Assembly: GCA_964636815.1 (NCBI GenBank)
Contig: CAZWTF010000001.1
Span: forward strand, 197,172-261,171
Direction of reading: 5' to 3'
DNA length: 64,000 bases
Source: SOIL31 sp964636815
GTDB lineage: Bacteria; Babelota; Babeliae; Babelales; Vermiphilaceae
A program made the translations under genes and the position numbers. Within the stretch, counting starts at the first letter, position 1; each line of letters starts with the position of its first letter. The notes under the pieces are model-generated. The model worked only from the letters and a program-made list of their open reading frames with translations. It searched no databases and was not told the DNA's origin. Shown one piece after another: positions 17,138 to 25,671 of this stretch.

Positions 17138-18646
17138 ATGCTTACCATTTCAGTTTCAACTGAAAATTTATTATCACAAAAGGTTGACTGTTACGCTTAT
17201 ATTGTTGAAAAAAAATTTGATGTAGCGCAATTACATGAGGTTACAAAAGTATGCCCGGAGTTTGCTGATGTTATTAAACATCGTGGTTTTACAGGAAGCT
17301 TGCAAGATGTAGTTTCTATTCCATTTTCTCATGAAGGCAGAATCGCTTTTTGTATTGTTGTTGGAATGGGTGATAATTCTGCAAAAGGAGTCTCAACTGT
17401 TGAGCGCTATCGCCGTGCGTTGGGGCAACTTGCTAAAGAGATACGTGCATGTAAAGGCACCTCGGTAGCTTTGAGCTGCGCTACAAATTTACTTGGTAAT
17501 GTTACGCATGAATATTGTGCTGAACAAACCGTGATAACATTAAAAACAGCAGAGTATCATTTTGATGATTATATCACAGAAAAATCACGCAAAGAAAAAT
17601 CTTTTGCAAAAATAGTTTTAGTGACTGATTTTGAGTATCAACATCAAGTGCAACAAGGTATTAATAAAGGAACTATTGTTGGTGATGCTGTTAACCAAGC
17701 ACGTCATTGGATTGATATGCCACCGTCACATTTTACGCCTGGACATTTAGTAGAAAAAGCACAAGAAATTGCTCAGCGTAACAATTTAAAAGTTACTGCA
17801 TTTGGCGAGCAAGAAATTATTGATATGGGTATGGGTGGTTTAGCATCTGTCTCGCGTGGATCAGATATTGATTGTGCGCTTATTATTCTTGAATATAAAG
17901 CAACATCAGCTAACGCACCGACACTTTGTTTTGTTGGAAAAGGTATTACGTTTGATTCTGGTGGGTTAAGTTTAAAACCAGCAGATTCTATGGAAACAAT
18001 GAAAGAAGATATGTCAGGCGCAGCAGCAGTAATTTGTGCCATTGATGCACTTGCACAGTTAAAGCCTGATATTAATATTGTTGTGATTGCACCAACATCA
18101 GAAAACTTACCGAGTGGACATGCAACAAAACCTGGTGATATTGTAAAATTCTATAACGGAAAAACAGCAGAAATTAAAAACACTGATGCAGAAGGGCGTT
18201 TAATTTTAGCTGATGCGCTTTCTTATGCAGTGAAACATTATAAACCAGATGCAATGGTGGATTTAGCAACATTGACCGGTGCATGTGCGTATGCGCTTGG
18301 ACCTGTGTATAGTGGGTTGTTTAGTGATCATACTGACTTGATTGCAAAATTGCAGGCGGCGGCGAATATTTCCGGTGATCGTTTATGGCAAATGCCAATG
18401 GGTGATGATTATAAAAAAGCGATAACATCAACCGTTGCTGATATGTGTAATATTGGTAGTAAGCAAATTAGAGCGGGCGGTACAACTGCTGCGCATTTCT
18501 TGCAAAACTTTGTTGATGATACTGTGTGGGCCCATATTGATATTGCAGGCACTGCATTTGATGTACCAAATATTTCTTATTTCCGTCCTGGTGGAACAGG
18601 AGTTGGTGTGAGATTGTTGGTTGCTTTGGCAATGAACTGGAAATAA
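17138..18646 (+). CDS. pepA: Leucyl aminopeptidase (M17)
   Basis: A di-zinc/manganese aminopeptidase that releases N-terminal residues from peptides in the cytoplasm. About 502 residues, with an N-terminal alpha/beta domain and a C-terminal catalytic domain. GKGITFDSGGLSLKP contains the metal-binding Lys and Asp, EDMSGAAAV another Asp, and NTDAEGRLILADAL is the M17 signature holding Asp, Glu and catalytic Arg. ATG 17138 is preferred because GGAG ends 8 bases before it; the ATG at 17132 is only 2 bases from that site. It probably recycles peptides, some of which could come from a host. Some family members (PepA/XerA) also bind DNA in Xer recombination. Confidence 0.95.
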   Translation: MLTISVSTENLLSQKVDCYAYIVEKKFDVAQLHEVTKVCPEFADVIKHRGFTGSLQDVVSIPFSHEGRIAFCIVVGMGDNSAKGVSTVERYRRALGQLAKEIRACKGTSVALSCATNLLGNVTHEYCAEQTVITLKTAEYHFDDYITEKSRKEKSFAKIVLVTDFEYQHQVQQGINKGTIVGDAVNQARHWIDMPPSHFTPGHLVEKAQEIAQRNNLKVTAFGEQEIIDMGMGGLASVSRGSDIDCALIILEYKATSANAPTLCFVGKGITFDSGGLSLKPADSMETMKEDMSGAAAVICAIDALAQLKPDINIVVIAPTSENLPSGHATKPGDIVKFYNGKTAEIKNTDAEGRLILADALSYAVKHYKPDAMVDLATLTGACAYALGPVYSGLFSDHTDLIAKLQAAANISGDRLWQMPMGDDYKKAITSTVADMCNIGSKQIRAGGTTAAHFLQNFVDDTVWAHIDIAGTAFDVPNISYFRPGGTGVGVRLLVALAMNWK

Positions 18647-18676
18647 AACTGTTAATATTGTGATATTAAAAAGATT

Positions 18677-18700
18677 GGTGGGCTTATGCCCACCTTTTTT
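18677..18700 (+). terminator. Rho-independent terminator after pepA
   Basis: Stem GGTGGGC/GCCCACC with a four-base loop, followed by six T residues. Confidence 0.9.
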
Positions 18701-18828
18701 GTTGTACGCTCGTTTCGCATAACGCAATTGATTTTGTAAACATTACATACATTGTGGAAAATATGGATTGTGTATAAAGATTTATGAGACCTTATTATAA
18801 AAATAAGAAAAAATCATAAGGAGAAAGA

Positions 18829-20187
18829 ATGAAGATTTCTAGAAATATAATTATAACGATGCTGATTGTTTTGATTGTAAGCTCATTGAGTGCAAAACAG
18901 GCAGCTAAAACAACAGCAACCATGCAGCCAGTTACGCCTGTGCAACCAATAAACCGTCCCGTAGAAAATCGTCCTGTAGAACGACCAATACAATCTCAAG
19001 TAAAAGAAAGTTCGTTTGCACGCGCGCTGAGAATTATAAGAACAGAAATGCGCTCTGACTATGTATTAAAAAATAATAAATTTACTCAGAATTTTATCAA
19101 TTTTGTGAGAGATGGTGTGCAAGGTGGTGAGTATGCGGATGTTTTTGCAAAAGCTTTGTTAGAAGCTGGAGCATATTTGCATATAACGTTTACAGGAGAT
19201 AATGCAATTGATCGTACTATAGTGACTGATATACATGCAGAAATTGATCGTCAGGTGCAATTATTATTTCCCAAAAATATGTCTCAGTTGGATAAGCCTG
19301 TAGAGCAAAAAAAACCAACAGGTTCTGCAATACATTTCGTTCCAACAGAAACATATGCGTTAAAAGAGTATAATTTATGTCCGTTATTTGGAAATAATGT
19401 TGGTCATTATTCTGTTTTTAATGCAAAAGCGCGGACATCATCAGGTGGAACTGTGGCTCGTTTTGAATATGAAAATGTGAATCAAGCTGCGCCTTGTGTT
19501 GTTCAATTAGGCAGATATGGCAATTGGAATAGAACCTTGATGCAATATAAAACGCTTGATCAATTCGAACTTGCTGATAAAACTGGGTTGTCAGCAGCTA
19601 TGTGTGGAGGGCTTTCATTGAATAATGGACGATTAATTCGCGATTATGCGCTCACTGGTAATGTGCAGCGCTTCAATAATATGCATAACATAAAAGATGC
19701 AGAACAATTCTTACGCAAACTTAATATTGGTGATTGGCTTAATGCAGAAGTGTTGCGAGATAATCTTGTCCGTGTGCAGCAAGAGCTTGGGGTTGATGGT
19801 GTTAATGTTTCAGTGGTAAGTTCGGTGTCTCTGTTTGATTCTCAGTTAGATAAAAAGCCAGGATTTGCTGTATTTAGTCCAGAAGAGTTTGCTTATGCAC
19901 AACAAGTTAAAGCAGTAATTCGCGATGGTCTTAAACAGAATGATTATATTCATATTATGATTATTGGTAATGAAGAAGCTGTAGAATCTTTAGGGCATTA
20001 TTTTTGTTTTGCAATTATTAAAGTGGGTAATCAAATACAATATGTTGTATTAGACACCATACCAAGCGCATATCATTTGCAAGAAGGATCACATGAAAGA
20101 GATCGATTAATGTTTGTTATTGATAATATTGAAAAAGGAATCTCGTCGATTAATGTAACTAACTTGCGTGTAAGGTTTATAAGTTAA
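18829..20187 (+). CDS. Secreted protein with papain-like Cys/His/Asp pattern
   Basis: A 452-residue exported protein: signal peptide (1-22, ending LSA), a Pro/Thr-rich linker (25-58) with repeats of NRPVE/ERPI, then a mixed alpha/beta domain. In the C-terminal half AAMCGGLSLNNG (257-267) resembles the nucleophile turn of papain-fold or ubiquitin-directed peptidases (Cys259). GHYFCFAII (389-397, His390) and YVVLDT (405-410, Asp409) follow in the order and local setting expected for such a triad. This is inference from motifs; no named family was recognised, and the domain could be a transglutaminase-like relative. Isolated gene with AAGGAG before the ATG and flanking terminators, so it is probably monocistronic. 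Confidence 0.6.
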   Translation: MKISRNIIITMLIVLIVSSLSAKQAAKTTATMQPVTPVQPINRPVENRPVERPIQSQVKESSFARALRIIRTEMRSDYVLKNNKFTQNFINFVRDGVQGGEYADVFAKALLEAGAYLHITFTGDNAIDRTIVTDIHAEIDRQVQLLFPKNMSQLDKPVEQKKPTGSAIHFVPTETYALKEYNLCPLFGNNVGHYSVFNAKARTSSGGTVARFEYENVNQAAPCVVQLGRYGNWNRTLMQYKTLDQFELADKTGLSAAMCGGLSLNNGRLIRDYALTGNVQRFNNMHNIKDAEQFLRKLNIGDWLNAEVLRDNLVRVQQELGVDGVNVSVVSSVSLFDSQLDKKPGFAVFSPEEFAYAQQVKAVIRDGLKQNDYIHIMIIGNEEAVESLGHYFCFAIIKVGNQIQYVVLDTIPSAYHLQEGSHERDRLMFVIDNIEKGISSINVTNLRVRFIS

Positions 20188-20205
20188 AAATAGATTTTTG
20201 TGTAT

Positions 20206-20247
20206 AAAAACCATCTTTAAATATTAAAAAATTTGAAGATGGTTTTT
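20206..20247. terminator. Bidirectional terminator between 18829 gene and thyX
   Basis: AAAAACCATCTT pairs with GAAGATGGTTTTT around a 17-base AT loop, in the gap between convergent genes. Confidence 0.85.
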
Positions 20248-20259
20248 ATATTTTAAAAA

Positions 20260-21036
20260 TTATTCAGCTGTGTTGGTAAAGTTTTTGGTGAACAGATCTT
20301 CTTCAATTTCTAGTTCTGCTGCATGTATACGTTTCCATTCACCAAGTGAAATAGAAAAATGTGGCAGCGCAAGTTTGAGCATTGCTTGTGCATACATTCT
20401 GATTTCGTATTGAGCACCAGCATGCAAGCGGAGTTTAAGAAAATGCATGAGAGAATGTAAGTTGCATGTGAAGATAAATTCTGTGTATGTGCAGAGTGGT
20501 AATACGCTGCGTGCAATTTCTCTACCAATACCATTTTCTAATAAGTATTCATATGCTTGTACGCTGTGAGCGATTGATTCTTTAAATTTTTGCGTAAACT
20601 CTTCATTATCAAATGAACCGATTGAAGCTTGTTTGTTTTTAAGATCTTGTGAACGCCATTTTGGTGGTACATAAAATTCAAGTGATGCTTTGACATAGCG
20701 GTAACTGATTTCATTGTATGAATTCATGCGGTGACGCATCCATTGACGTGCTACAAAAATAGGAGCTTTTATGCGGAAAGAAAGTTGGTTGTGTTCAAAA
20801 GGACTTGTGTGGTTATGTTCCATTAAAAAACTAATCAGTTTTTTGTCACGTTCAGTTACTTCTGTTGAAACTTTACCGTAAGAAACACGTGCAGCATTAA
20901 CAACGTCAAGATCAGATCCAGATACGCGAACAAGTTCAACAGAACTGATGGTGTCGTTAAGTGGATCGATATTGTTAATTGGTGCAGAGTATTCTAAAAC
21001 ATCATGCGCATTAAATGCAGGTTTTATGGGTTCCAT
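20260..21036 (-). CDS. thyX: Flavin-dependent thymidylate synthase ThyX
   Basis: Makes dTMP from dUMP using FAD, NADPH and methylene-tetrahydrofolate. 258 residues. The ThyX signature RHRMNSYNEIS (RHR followed by the conserved Ser) is intact, preceded by APIFVARQWM and followed by YRY. HNHTSPFEHNQLSF near residue 80 is the other conserved block. AAAGG lies about 9 bases before the ATG. ThyX rather than ThyA is common in reduced or host-dependent genomes. Single gene between terminator-like hairpins. Confidence 0.96.
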   Translation of the reverse strand: MEPIKPAFNAHDVLEYSAPINNIDPLNDTISSVELVRVSGSDLDVVNAARVSYGKVSTEVTERDKKLISFLMEHNHTSPFEHNQLSFRIKAPIFVARQWMRHRMNSYNEISYRYVKASLEFYVPPKWRSQDLKNKQASIGSFDNEEFTQKFKESIAHSVQAYEYLLENGIGREIARSVLPLCTYTEFIFTCNLHSLMHFLKLRLHAGAQYEIRMYAQAMLKLALPHFSISLGEWKRIHAAELEIEEDLFTKNFTNTAE

Positions 21037-21097
21037 TTTTATGCCTTTTTATAAAAAGTTATTATTGCAATAATAAACAAAAAAACAGTTTACATTT

Positions 21098-22210
21098 TTA
21101 AGCTGTTTTTTTGTTATAAACCATGTTGATAATAACACCGATCATAAAAAGATAACAGACCAATGATGTATTTCCGTAACTAACAAAAGGCATACCAACC
21201 CCTTTGGTTGGTGCTAATCCAGTTGCAACTGCCATATTCATGACTGTTTGCAGATGAATAAGAATCATAAAACCAAGCGTGACCAATGTGCTGAATGTAT
21301 CAGTGAGTTGATGTGCGATGCGTATGCCAAAATAAAGGAGAATAATAAATAAGGTAATTAAAAAAAGACATCCAATTAATCCTGTTTCTTCTGCAATAAT
21401 AGAGAATATAAAATCAGTATGTTGCATTGGTAGATAGAAAAATTTTTGACGTGAATGTGCGATGCCAATTCCTAGCCAACCGCCAGAACCAATAGCAATT
21501 AATGATTGGATAATTTGAAAGCCCGCACCCCTTGGATCTTGCCATGGGTTTAAGAATGTCATAACACGTTGCAAGCGATACGGTCTGAAGAGAATTAAAA
21601 ATACTGCGCTTATTGCTAGTGCTAATAATGTCATAATAACATGTTTAATTTGTGCATGTGCGCAAAAAAATAAAATAATTGTGGTGAGTAATAATGTTAC
21701 GGTCATGCCAAAATCAGGCTGTTTGAGTAGGGCGATGCACATAGTGCTAATGAAGAGCGCAAATGGGATAAAATGTTTGAATGTGATTGTTCCTTTGACG
21801 GTTTTTTTTTCAAGAAAATACGCAACATAAAACAGTAAAGTTATTTTAAGTAGTTCACTGGGTTGGAATGAAAAACCTGAAAATGTAAGCCATCTACTTG
21901 ATCCATGAATAGTACGAGAAAATTTTGGTAGCAGGGTGATGAGAACTAAAAAAAGTGAACCAAGAAATAAGAAGGGTGCATTTTTTTTAATAAAACTGAG
22001 TGGAATAGTTCTACCAATGCAGAGTGCAATGAGTCCTAACAATAGACCTGCAAATTGTCGTTTTACAAAAAAAAGAGATGTGCCAAATGTTTCTAATGCG
22101 TACACGGAACTTGATGAATATACAAAGAGGCATCCGATGAGAATGAGTGTTGCAATTATCGTGAGAAATACTTGCAGATCTCCGTATAGAGGTAATTTTT
22201 TTGAAATCAT
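21098..22210 (-). CDS. ftsW: FtsW/RodA-type peptidoglycan glycosyltransferase (SEDS)
   Basis: A polytopic membrane protein of about 370 residues with roughly ten hydrophobic helices. SEDS proteins polymerise lipid II together with class B penicillin-binding proteins. Typical blocks: FSFQPSELLKI (Pro-Ser-Glu), KQPDFGMTV (conserved Asp), and the C-terminal PFVSYGNTSL loop. Being directly downstream of murD favours FtsW over RodA, as in the mra/dcw cluster. ATG 22210 is chosen; the frame is open to a TTG at 22252 inside a repeat, but the ATG puts the first helix close to the start as in the family. murG and murC, which normally follow, are absent. Confidence 0.9.
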   Translation of the reverse strand: MISKKLPLYGDLQVFLTIIATLILIGCLFVYSSSSVYALETFGTSLFFVKRQFAGLLLGLIALCIGRTIPLSFIKKNAPFLFLGSLFLVLITLLPKFSRTIHGSSRWLTFSGFSFQPSELLKITLLFYVAYFLEKKTVKGTITFKHFIPFALFISTMCIALLKQPDFGMTVTLLLTTIILFFCAHAQIKHVIMTLLALAISAVFLILFRPYRLQRVMTFLNPWQDPRGAGFQIIQSLIAIGSGGWLGIGIAHSRQKFFYLPMQHTDFIFSIIAEETGLIGCLFLITLFIILLYFGIRIAHQLTDTFSTLVTLGFMILIHLQTVMNMAVATGLAPTKGVGMPFVSYGNTSLVCYLFMIGVIINMVYNKKTA

Positions 22211-22229
22211 AATTTTAACCCAATTTTTC

Positions 22230-22274
22230 CCCCAATTTTCGTTCCACTTCAATCGGGGTCCCCATCGAAGAGTA
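22230..22274. repeat. CCCCAATT/GGGGTCCCC element, copy 2, overlapping the murD 3' end
   Basis: Same 45-base element as at 8704-8748 (about 39 of 45 positions equal by eye). The final residues of MurD (ILFDGDPD) and its stop codon are encoded within it, and it also covers the sequence just upstream of ftsW. Confidence 0.7.
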
Positions 22275-23673
22275 TTGAAGATGGGGTAGAATTGTGGGCC
22301 CCATTTTTAATGAAGTTCATTACTAATTCTTTAAAATGTCTTCCTCGTTGTTCATAGTTTTCATAGAGATCATAACTGCTTCCCGCAGGAGATAGCAATA
22401 CACAATCTCCGGATGTTGTCAGAAGTGTGCAAGCATTAACGGCATCGTTGAGTGTAGCAAAAGAAGTTGCGGGGATATTGTTGACAATACACATGTTATA
22501 TAGCGCTTCTGCTTCTTTGCCAAAACAGTAGATATGTTTTACCTGACGTTGCAGTTGTTTAATAAATGGTGCACGATCAACGCCTTTACTGAGTCCACCA
22601 AGAAAAAGATGAAGAGGGCGGTTGCGTAGTTTTGCAACAGCAGCAAGTGTTGATGCGGTGGTGGTTGCTTTTGAATCATTATAAAAATCTATATTGTTAA
22701 TGGCACCAATTTTTTCAATGCGGTGTTCAGGTAATTGTACTGTATGAGCGATTGTTTGTAATGCTGTGGTATGTAAGTTGAGTAAATCGCAAGCGGCCGT
22801 GAGCAGTAAAATATTATCAATAAATGTAAGGTCAATGAGTGCAGGTGTTAATTCCATAATTGGTTCATATATGCCTTGGGCATAACGCATGACGGTATTA
22901 TTTGTAAGATAATAAATTTGTTCATTATCACTGCATGAACTGAGTTCATGCATATTAGGACAATCTTTAATAAAATAAGAGCGTTTGCGACCATCAACTG
23001 GGGCATGCATTTTATTGCGTAGTGCAAAATGCACCAATGATAGTTGATGTTTTGTTTGATGTGCAACTATATTTTCTTTGGCTAAAAAATATTCATTTTC
23101 ATCCGCATGATGATCAAGATGATTGGGATGGAAATTGGTCCAGAGAGCAAGGTGTGGTGCGAACTGTTTGCAGTAATTAAGTTGAAAACTTGAAACTTCT
23201 ATAATAGCGTAATCGACACTGTTTTGTTGATTGATCAGGTCAAAGGTGGGAATGCCAATATTACCTCCGATAGCAACAGGAATGGATAGTTCTTTACATA
23301 TTTGGCCAAGAATATGTGTTGTTGATGTTTTACCAATGCTTCCAGTGATGGCAATAATTGGTTTTTTAAATGCAGTGTAAAAAAAATCCAGTTCATGAAA
23401 CCATTTATCCTTATGTGTCGCGTAACACATTTGAGATATGTTAATCCCTGGGGAAGGAATAATGATGTCACAAGAATTAAAAAATGTTTTTTGCACCTGC
23501 TCGCTATACCACGTGATATTTTTTTCTTGTAAATAACGTAATTCTATTTCTGTTGGCGTACGCTTATCCATGATGCTCAGTTGGTAACCTTGAGCATGTA
23601 AATAATCAATTGCCGATTTGCCGACAACCCCAAAACCCCATATACCAATATGTTTATTTTTAGTAATAATCAC
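22249..23673 (-). CDS. murD: UDP-N-acetylmuramoylalanine-D-glutamate ligase
   Basis: Adds D-glutamate to UDP-MurNAc-L-Ala in cytoplasmic murein synthesis. 474 residues. The N-terminal Rossmann region begins HIGIWGFGVVGKSA; the ATP loop AITGSIGKTSTTH, the central NFHPNHLDHH block and the C-terminal domain (FYNDSKATTTAS, LFLGGLSKGVD, LLSPAGSSYDLYENYEQRG) identify MurD. The start is GTG 23673, overlapping the stop of the upstream zinc-finger gene (GTGA) with GAGG five bases before it, so the two are translationally coupled. The last eight residues derive from a repeat element. It forms an operon with ftsW. Confidence 0.96.
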   Translation of the reverse strand: MIITKNKHIGIWGFGVVGKSAIDYLHAQGYQLSIMDKRTPTEIELRYLQEKNITWYSEQVQKTFFNSCDIIIPSPGINISQMCYATHKDKWFHELDFFYTAFKKPIIAITGSIGKTSTTHILGQICKELSIPVAIGGNIGIPTFDLINQQNSVDYAIIEVSSFQLNYCKQFAPHLALWTNFHPNHLDHHADENEYFLAKENIVAHQTKHQLSLVHFALRNKMHAPVDGRKRSYFIKDCPNMHELSSCSDNEQIYYLTNNTVMRYAQGIYEPIMELTPALIDLTFIDNILLLTAACDLLNLHTTALQTIAHTVQLPEHRIEKIGAINNIDFYNDSKATTTASTLAAVAKLRNRPLHLFLGGLSKGVDRAPFIKQLQRQVKHIYCFGKEAEALYNMCIVNNIPATSFATLNDAVNACTLLTTSGDCVLLSPAGSSYDLYENYEQRGRHFKELVMNFIKNGAHNSTPSSILFDGDPD

Positions 23674-24293
23674 GATACCTCATATTCATATAATTCGTTT
23701 TCAAATAAAGGATTTATTGGTTGATATATAGAAGTAGCTGGAACAGGGTTTCTTTTGTCAGCATAGTGTGTCCATGTATGTGAGAAGAGACTGCTTCTGT
23801 GGGCGTAGCGTTTGGGGCATTCAGAGCAGGCATATGGCTTTGTTGTAGAATGTGTATACGCGTGTGCTGTGAGATTGCTTTTGAAATGAAACCTTTCCCC
23901 GCATTTAGTGCAGGCGTATGGCTTTTTTCTCAAATGTCTTTGTTCATGTGCGGCAAGATTGCCTTTTCTGTAAAAGCTTTTATTGCAGGTGACACAGCTA
24001 TATGGCTTCACTCCAGAGTGTATTAGCATATGTGCAATAAGATTGCCTTGATAAGTAAAACGTTTATCACATTTGGTACAAGGGTACGGTTTTTCTCCAG
24101 AATGCGTTCGTTCATGTGCGGTAAGATTACTTTTTTTAGAAAAGCTTTTCGTGCATGTCGTACAGTTATATCGTTTGTTACCAGGATGTGTTTGTTTATG
24201 TTTTATGATTTGCATTGTGTTCAGATAATTATGTTGTAGCGATACAGCAAATAATAATAAAAATAATGATTTAGATAACATATTATTTTTCAT
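23670..24293 (-). CDS. Secreted C2H2 zinc-finger protein, five fingers
   Basis: 207 residues. A signal peptide (MKNNMLSKSLFLLLFAVSLQ) is followed by a leftover half finger (IIKHKQTH). Then come five complete C-x2-C-x12-H-x3-H fingers of the eukaryotic Krueppel type, e.g. YNCTTCTKSFSKKSNL, joined by seven-residue linkers such as HSGEKPY. The predicted recognition position 3 is Asn in four fingers and Ser in the fifth; position 6 is Ala in four. The C-terminal tail ATSIYQPINPLFENE is shared with the two paralogues upstream. Likely function: export followed by nucleic-acid binding, possibly in a host nucleus (inference). Bacterial Ros/MucR proteins have one unlike finger, so this is not that family. 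It overlaps murD by four bases. Confidence 0.85.
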   Translation of the reverse strand: MKNNMLSKSLFLLLFAVSLQHNYLNTMQIIKHKQTHPGNKRYNCTTCTKSFSKKSNLTAHERTHSGEKPYPCTKCDKRFTYQGNLIAHMLIHSGVKPYSCVTCNKSFYRKGNLAAHEQRHLRKKPYACTKCGERFHFKSNLTAHAYTHSTTKPYACSECPKRYAHRSSLFSHTWTHYADKRNPVPATSIYQPINPLFENELYEYEVS

Positions 24294-24319
24294 TTTTATT
24301 GATTGATCCGTATTGTTAT

Positions 24320-25108
24320 TTATGATGTATGTATATCATTGTCCTCAAATAAGGGTGCTATTGGTAGATATATGGAGGTAGATATAACGAGGTTATTTGT
24401 ATAGATAGAATGTAATTGTGCATGTTTTATGAGCGCACCTTTTCTCATAAAGCCTTGTTTGCATATGGCGCAGTGATGTGGTTTTTGTTCAGAGTGTGTC
24501 CACTTATGTGCGTCGAGATACCTTTTTTGTGCAAAGCCTATATTGCACGTTGTACACTTGTACGGCTTTTCTTTAGAGTGTGTTTTCTTATGCATGCTGA
24601 GATTGTTTGAGTTTGAAAAGCTTTTATCGCATATAGTACATTTATATGATTTTTCTTCAGAGTGTTTTCTTTGTTCATGTTTTTTGAGATTAGCTTTGTA
24701 ACTAAATCTTTGATTGCATGAGGTGCAGCTATATGGCTGTTCTCCAGTATGTATTTGTTCATGTCTGCTGAGGTATCTTTGTTGGGCAAAACTTTTTTTG
24801 CATGTGGTGCATTCATATGGCTTTTCTTCAGAGTGTGTTCGTTCATGTACTCTAAGATTACTTAGGTAATTAAAACTTTTATCGCACATGTTACAGTCAT
24901 ATTGTTTATATGTAGAATGTATTTGCTTATGTCTGCTTAGATATGCTTTTTTGGTAAAGTCTTTGTAGCATACAGTACAGTGATATAATTTTTGATCAGT
25001 ATCTGTTTGTTCATGTTCTAAGATTTCCATTGTGCTTATACAATTATGTTGTACCAATGCAGCAAATAGTAATAAAAATAATGACTTAGTTAATATGTTG
25101 TTTTTCAT
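24320..25108 (-). CDS. Secreted C2H2 zinc-finger protein, seven fingers
   Basis: 262 residues from ATG 25108; an in-frame ATG at 25126 would add MDQSIK, but in the paralogue at 24293 that codon is ACG, so the shared start is MKNN. Signal peptide MKNNILTKSLFLLLFAALVQ, a half-finger remnant (ILEHEQTD), seven C2H2 fingers, e.g. YECTTCKKSFAQQRYL, with HSEEKPY/HTGEQPY linkers, and the common tail TSIYLPIAPLFEDND. Finger four has an H-x4-H spacing (HEQRKH). Recognition residues differ from those of the neighbouring paralogue, e.g. Tyr at position 3 in three fingers. The second of three tandem genes; the next start is about 26 bases downstream. Confidence 0.85.
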   Translation of the reverse strand: MKNNILTKSLFLLLFAALVQHNCISTMEILEHEQTDTDQKLYHCTVCYKDFTKKAYLSRHKQIHSTYKQYDCNMCDKSFNYLSNLRVHERTHSEEKPYECTTCKKSFAQQRYLSRHEQIHTGEQPYSCTSCNQRFSYKANLKKHEQRKHSEEKSYKCTICDKSFSNSNNLSMHKKTHSKEKPYKCTTCNIGFAQKRYLDAHKWTHSEQKPHHCAICKQGFMRKGALIKHAQLHSIYTNNLVISTSIYLPIAPLFEDNDIHTS

Positions 25109-25134
25109 TTTTATTGATTGATCCATATTATTAT

Positions 25135-25671
25135 TTATGAGATATGTATATCGTTGTTTTCAAATAAAGATTCCATTGGTTGATATATGAAGGTTGGTAT
25201 AATTTGCATTTCTTCAGTTACATCTGTTTGTTTATGTTTTGTGAGAGTGCTTTTTTGGTCAAAATTTTTGTTAGATATGGTGCGCAGGAGTGCTTTTTTT
25301 TTAGAGTGTTTTTGTGTTTCCTTATGCTTTATAAGATAATTTTTTCGGATAAATCCTTTGTTACATGTAGAGCAGTGATATGGTTTTTGTACAGAATGTC
25401 TCAGTAGATGTTCTGTGAGATGACATTTTTGAATAAATTTTTTATTGCATAGAGTACAAGTATATGGCCTTTCTTCAGAGTGTGTCAGTTTATGCCTGCG
25501 GAGATACCTGCTTTGCGCAAAACTTTTTTTGCATGTGGTGCATTGATAAGGCTTTTTTTCAGAGTGTGTTCGTTCATGTTCTAAGATTTGCATTGTGTTT
25601 ATACAATTATGTTGTAGTAATGCAACACATAATAATAAAAATAATGGTTTATGTAATATCTTTTTTTTCAT
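25135..25671 (-). CDS. Secreted C2H2 zinc-finger protein, three intact fingers and one decayed
   Basis: 178 residues from ATG 25671 (an ATG at 25689 would add six). Signal peptide MKKKILHKPLFLLLCVALLQ, a half finger (ILEHERTHSEKKPY), then fingers beginning YQCTTC, YTCTLC and YHCSTC; the third has H-x5-H (HKETQKH). A fourth unit, LLRTISNKNFDQKSTLTKH, keeps the finger framework but has lost both Cys and the last His, so it cannot bind zinc. The tail FIYQPMESLFENNDIHIS matches the paralogues. First gene of the tandem array; the second starts about 27 bases after its stop. Finger loss fits ongoing gain and decay of units. Confidence 0.82.
   Translation of the reverse strand: MKKKILHKPLFLLLCVALLQHNCINTMQILEHERTHSEKKPYQCTTCKKSFAQSRYLRRHKLTHSEERPYTCTLCNKKFIQKCHLTEHLLRHSVQKPYHCSTCNKGFIRKNYLIKHKETQKHSKKKALLRTISNKNFDQKSTLTKHKQTDVTEEMQIIPTFIYQPMESLFENNDIHIS

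Noticed and set aside
23799..24239. Plus-strand frames opposite the zinc-finger gene
   Set aside because: Cys/Phe/Arg-rich translations are complement shadows of the C2H2 repeats.
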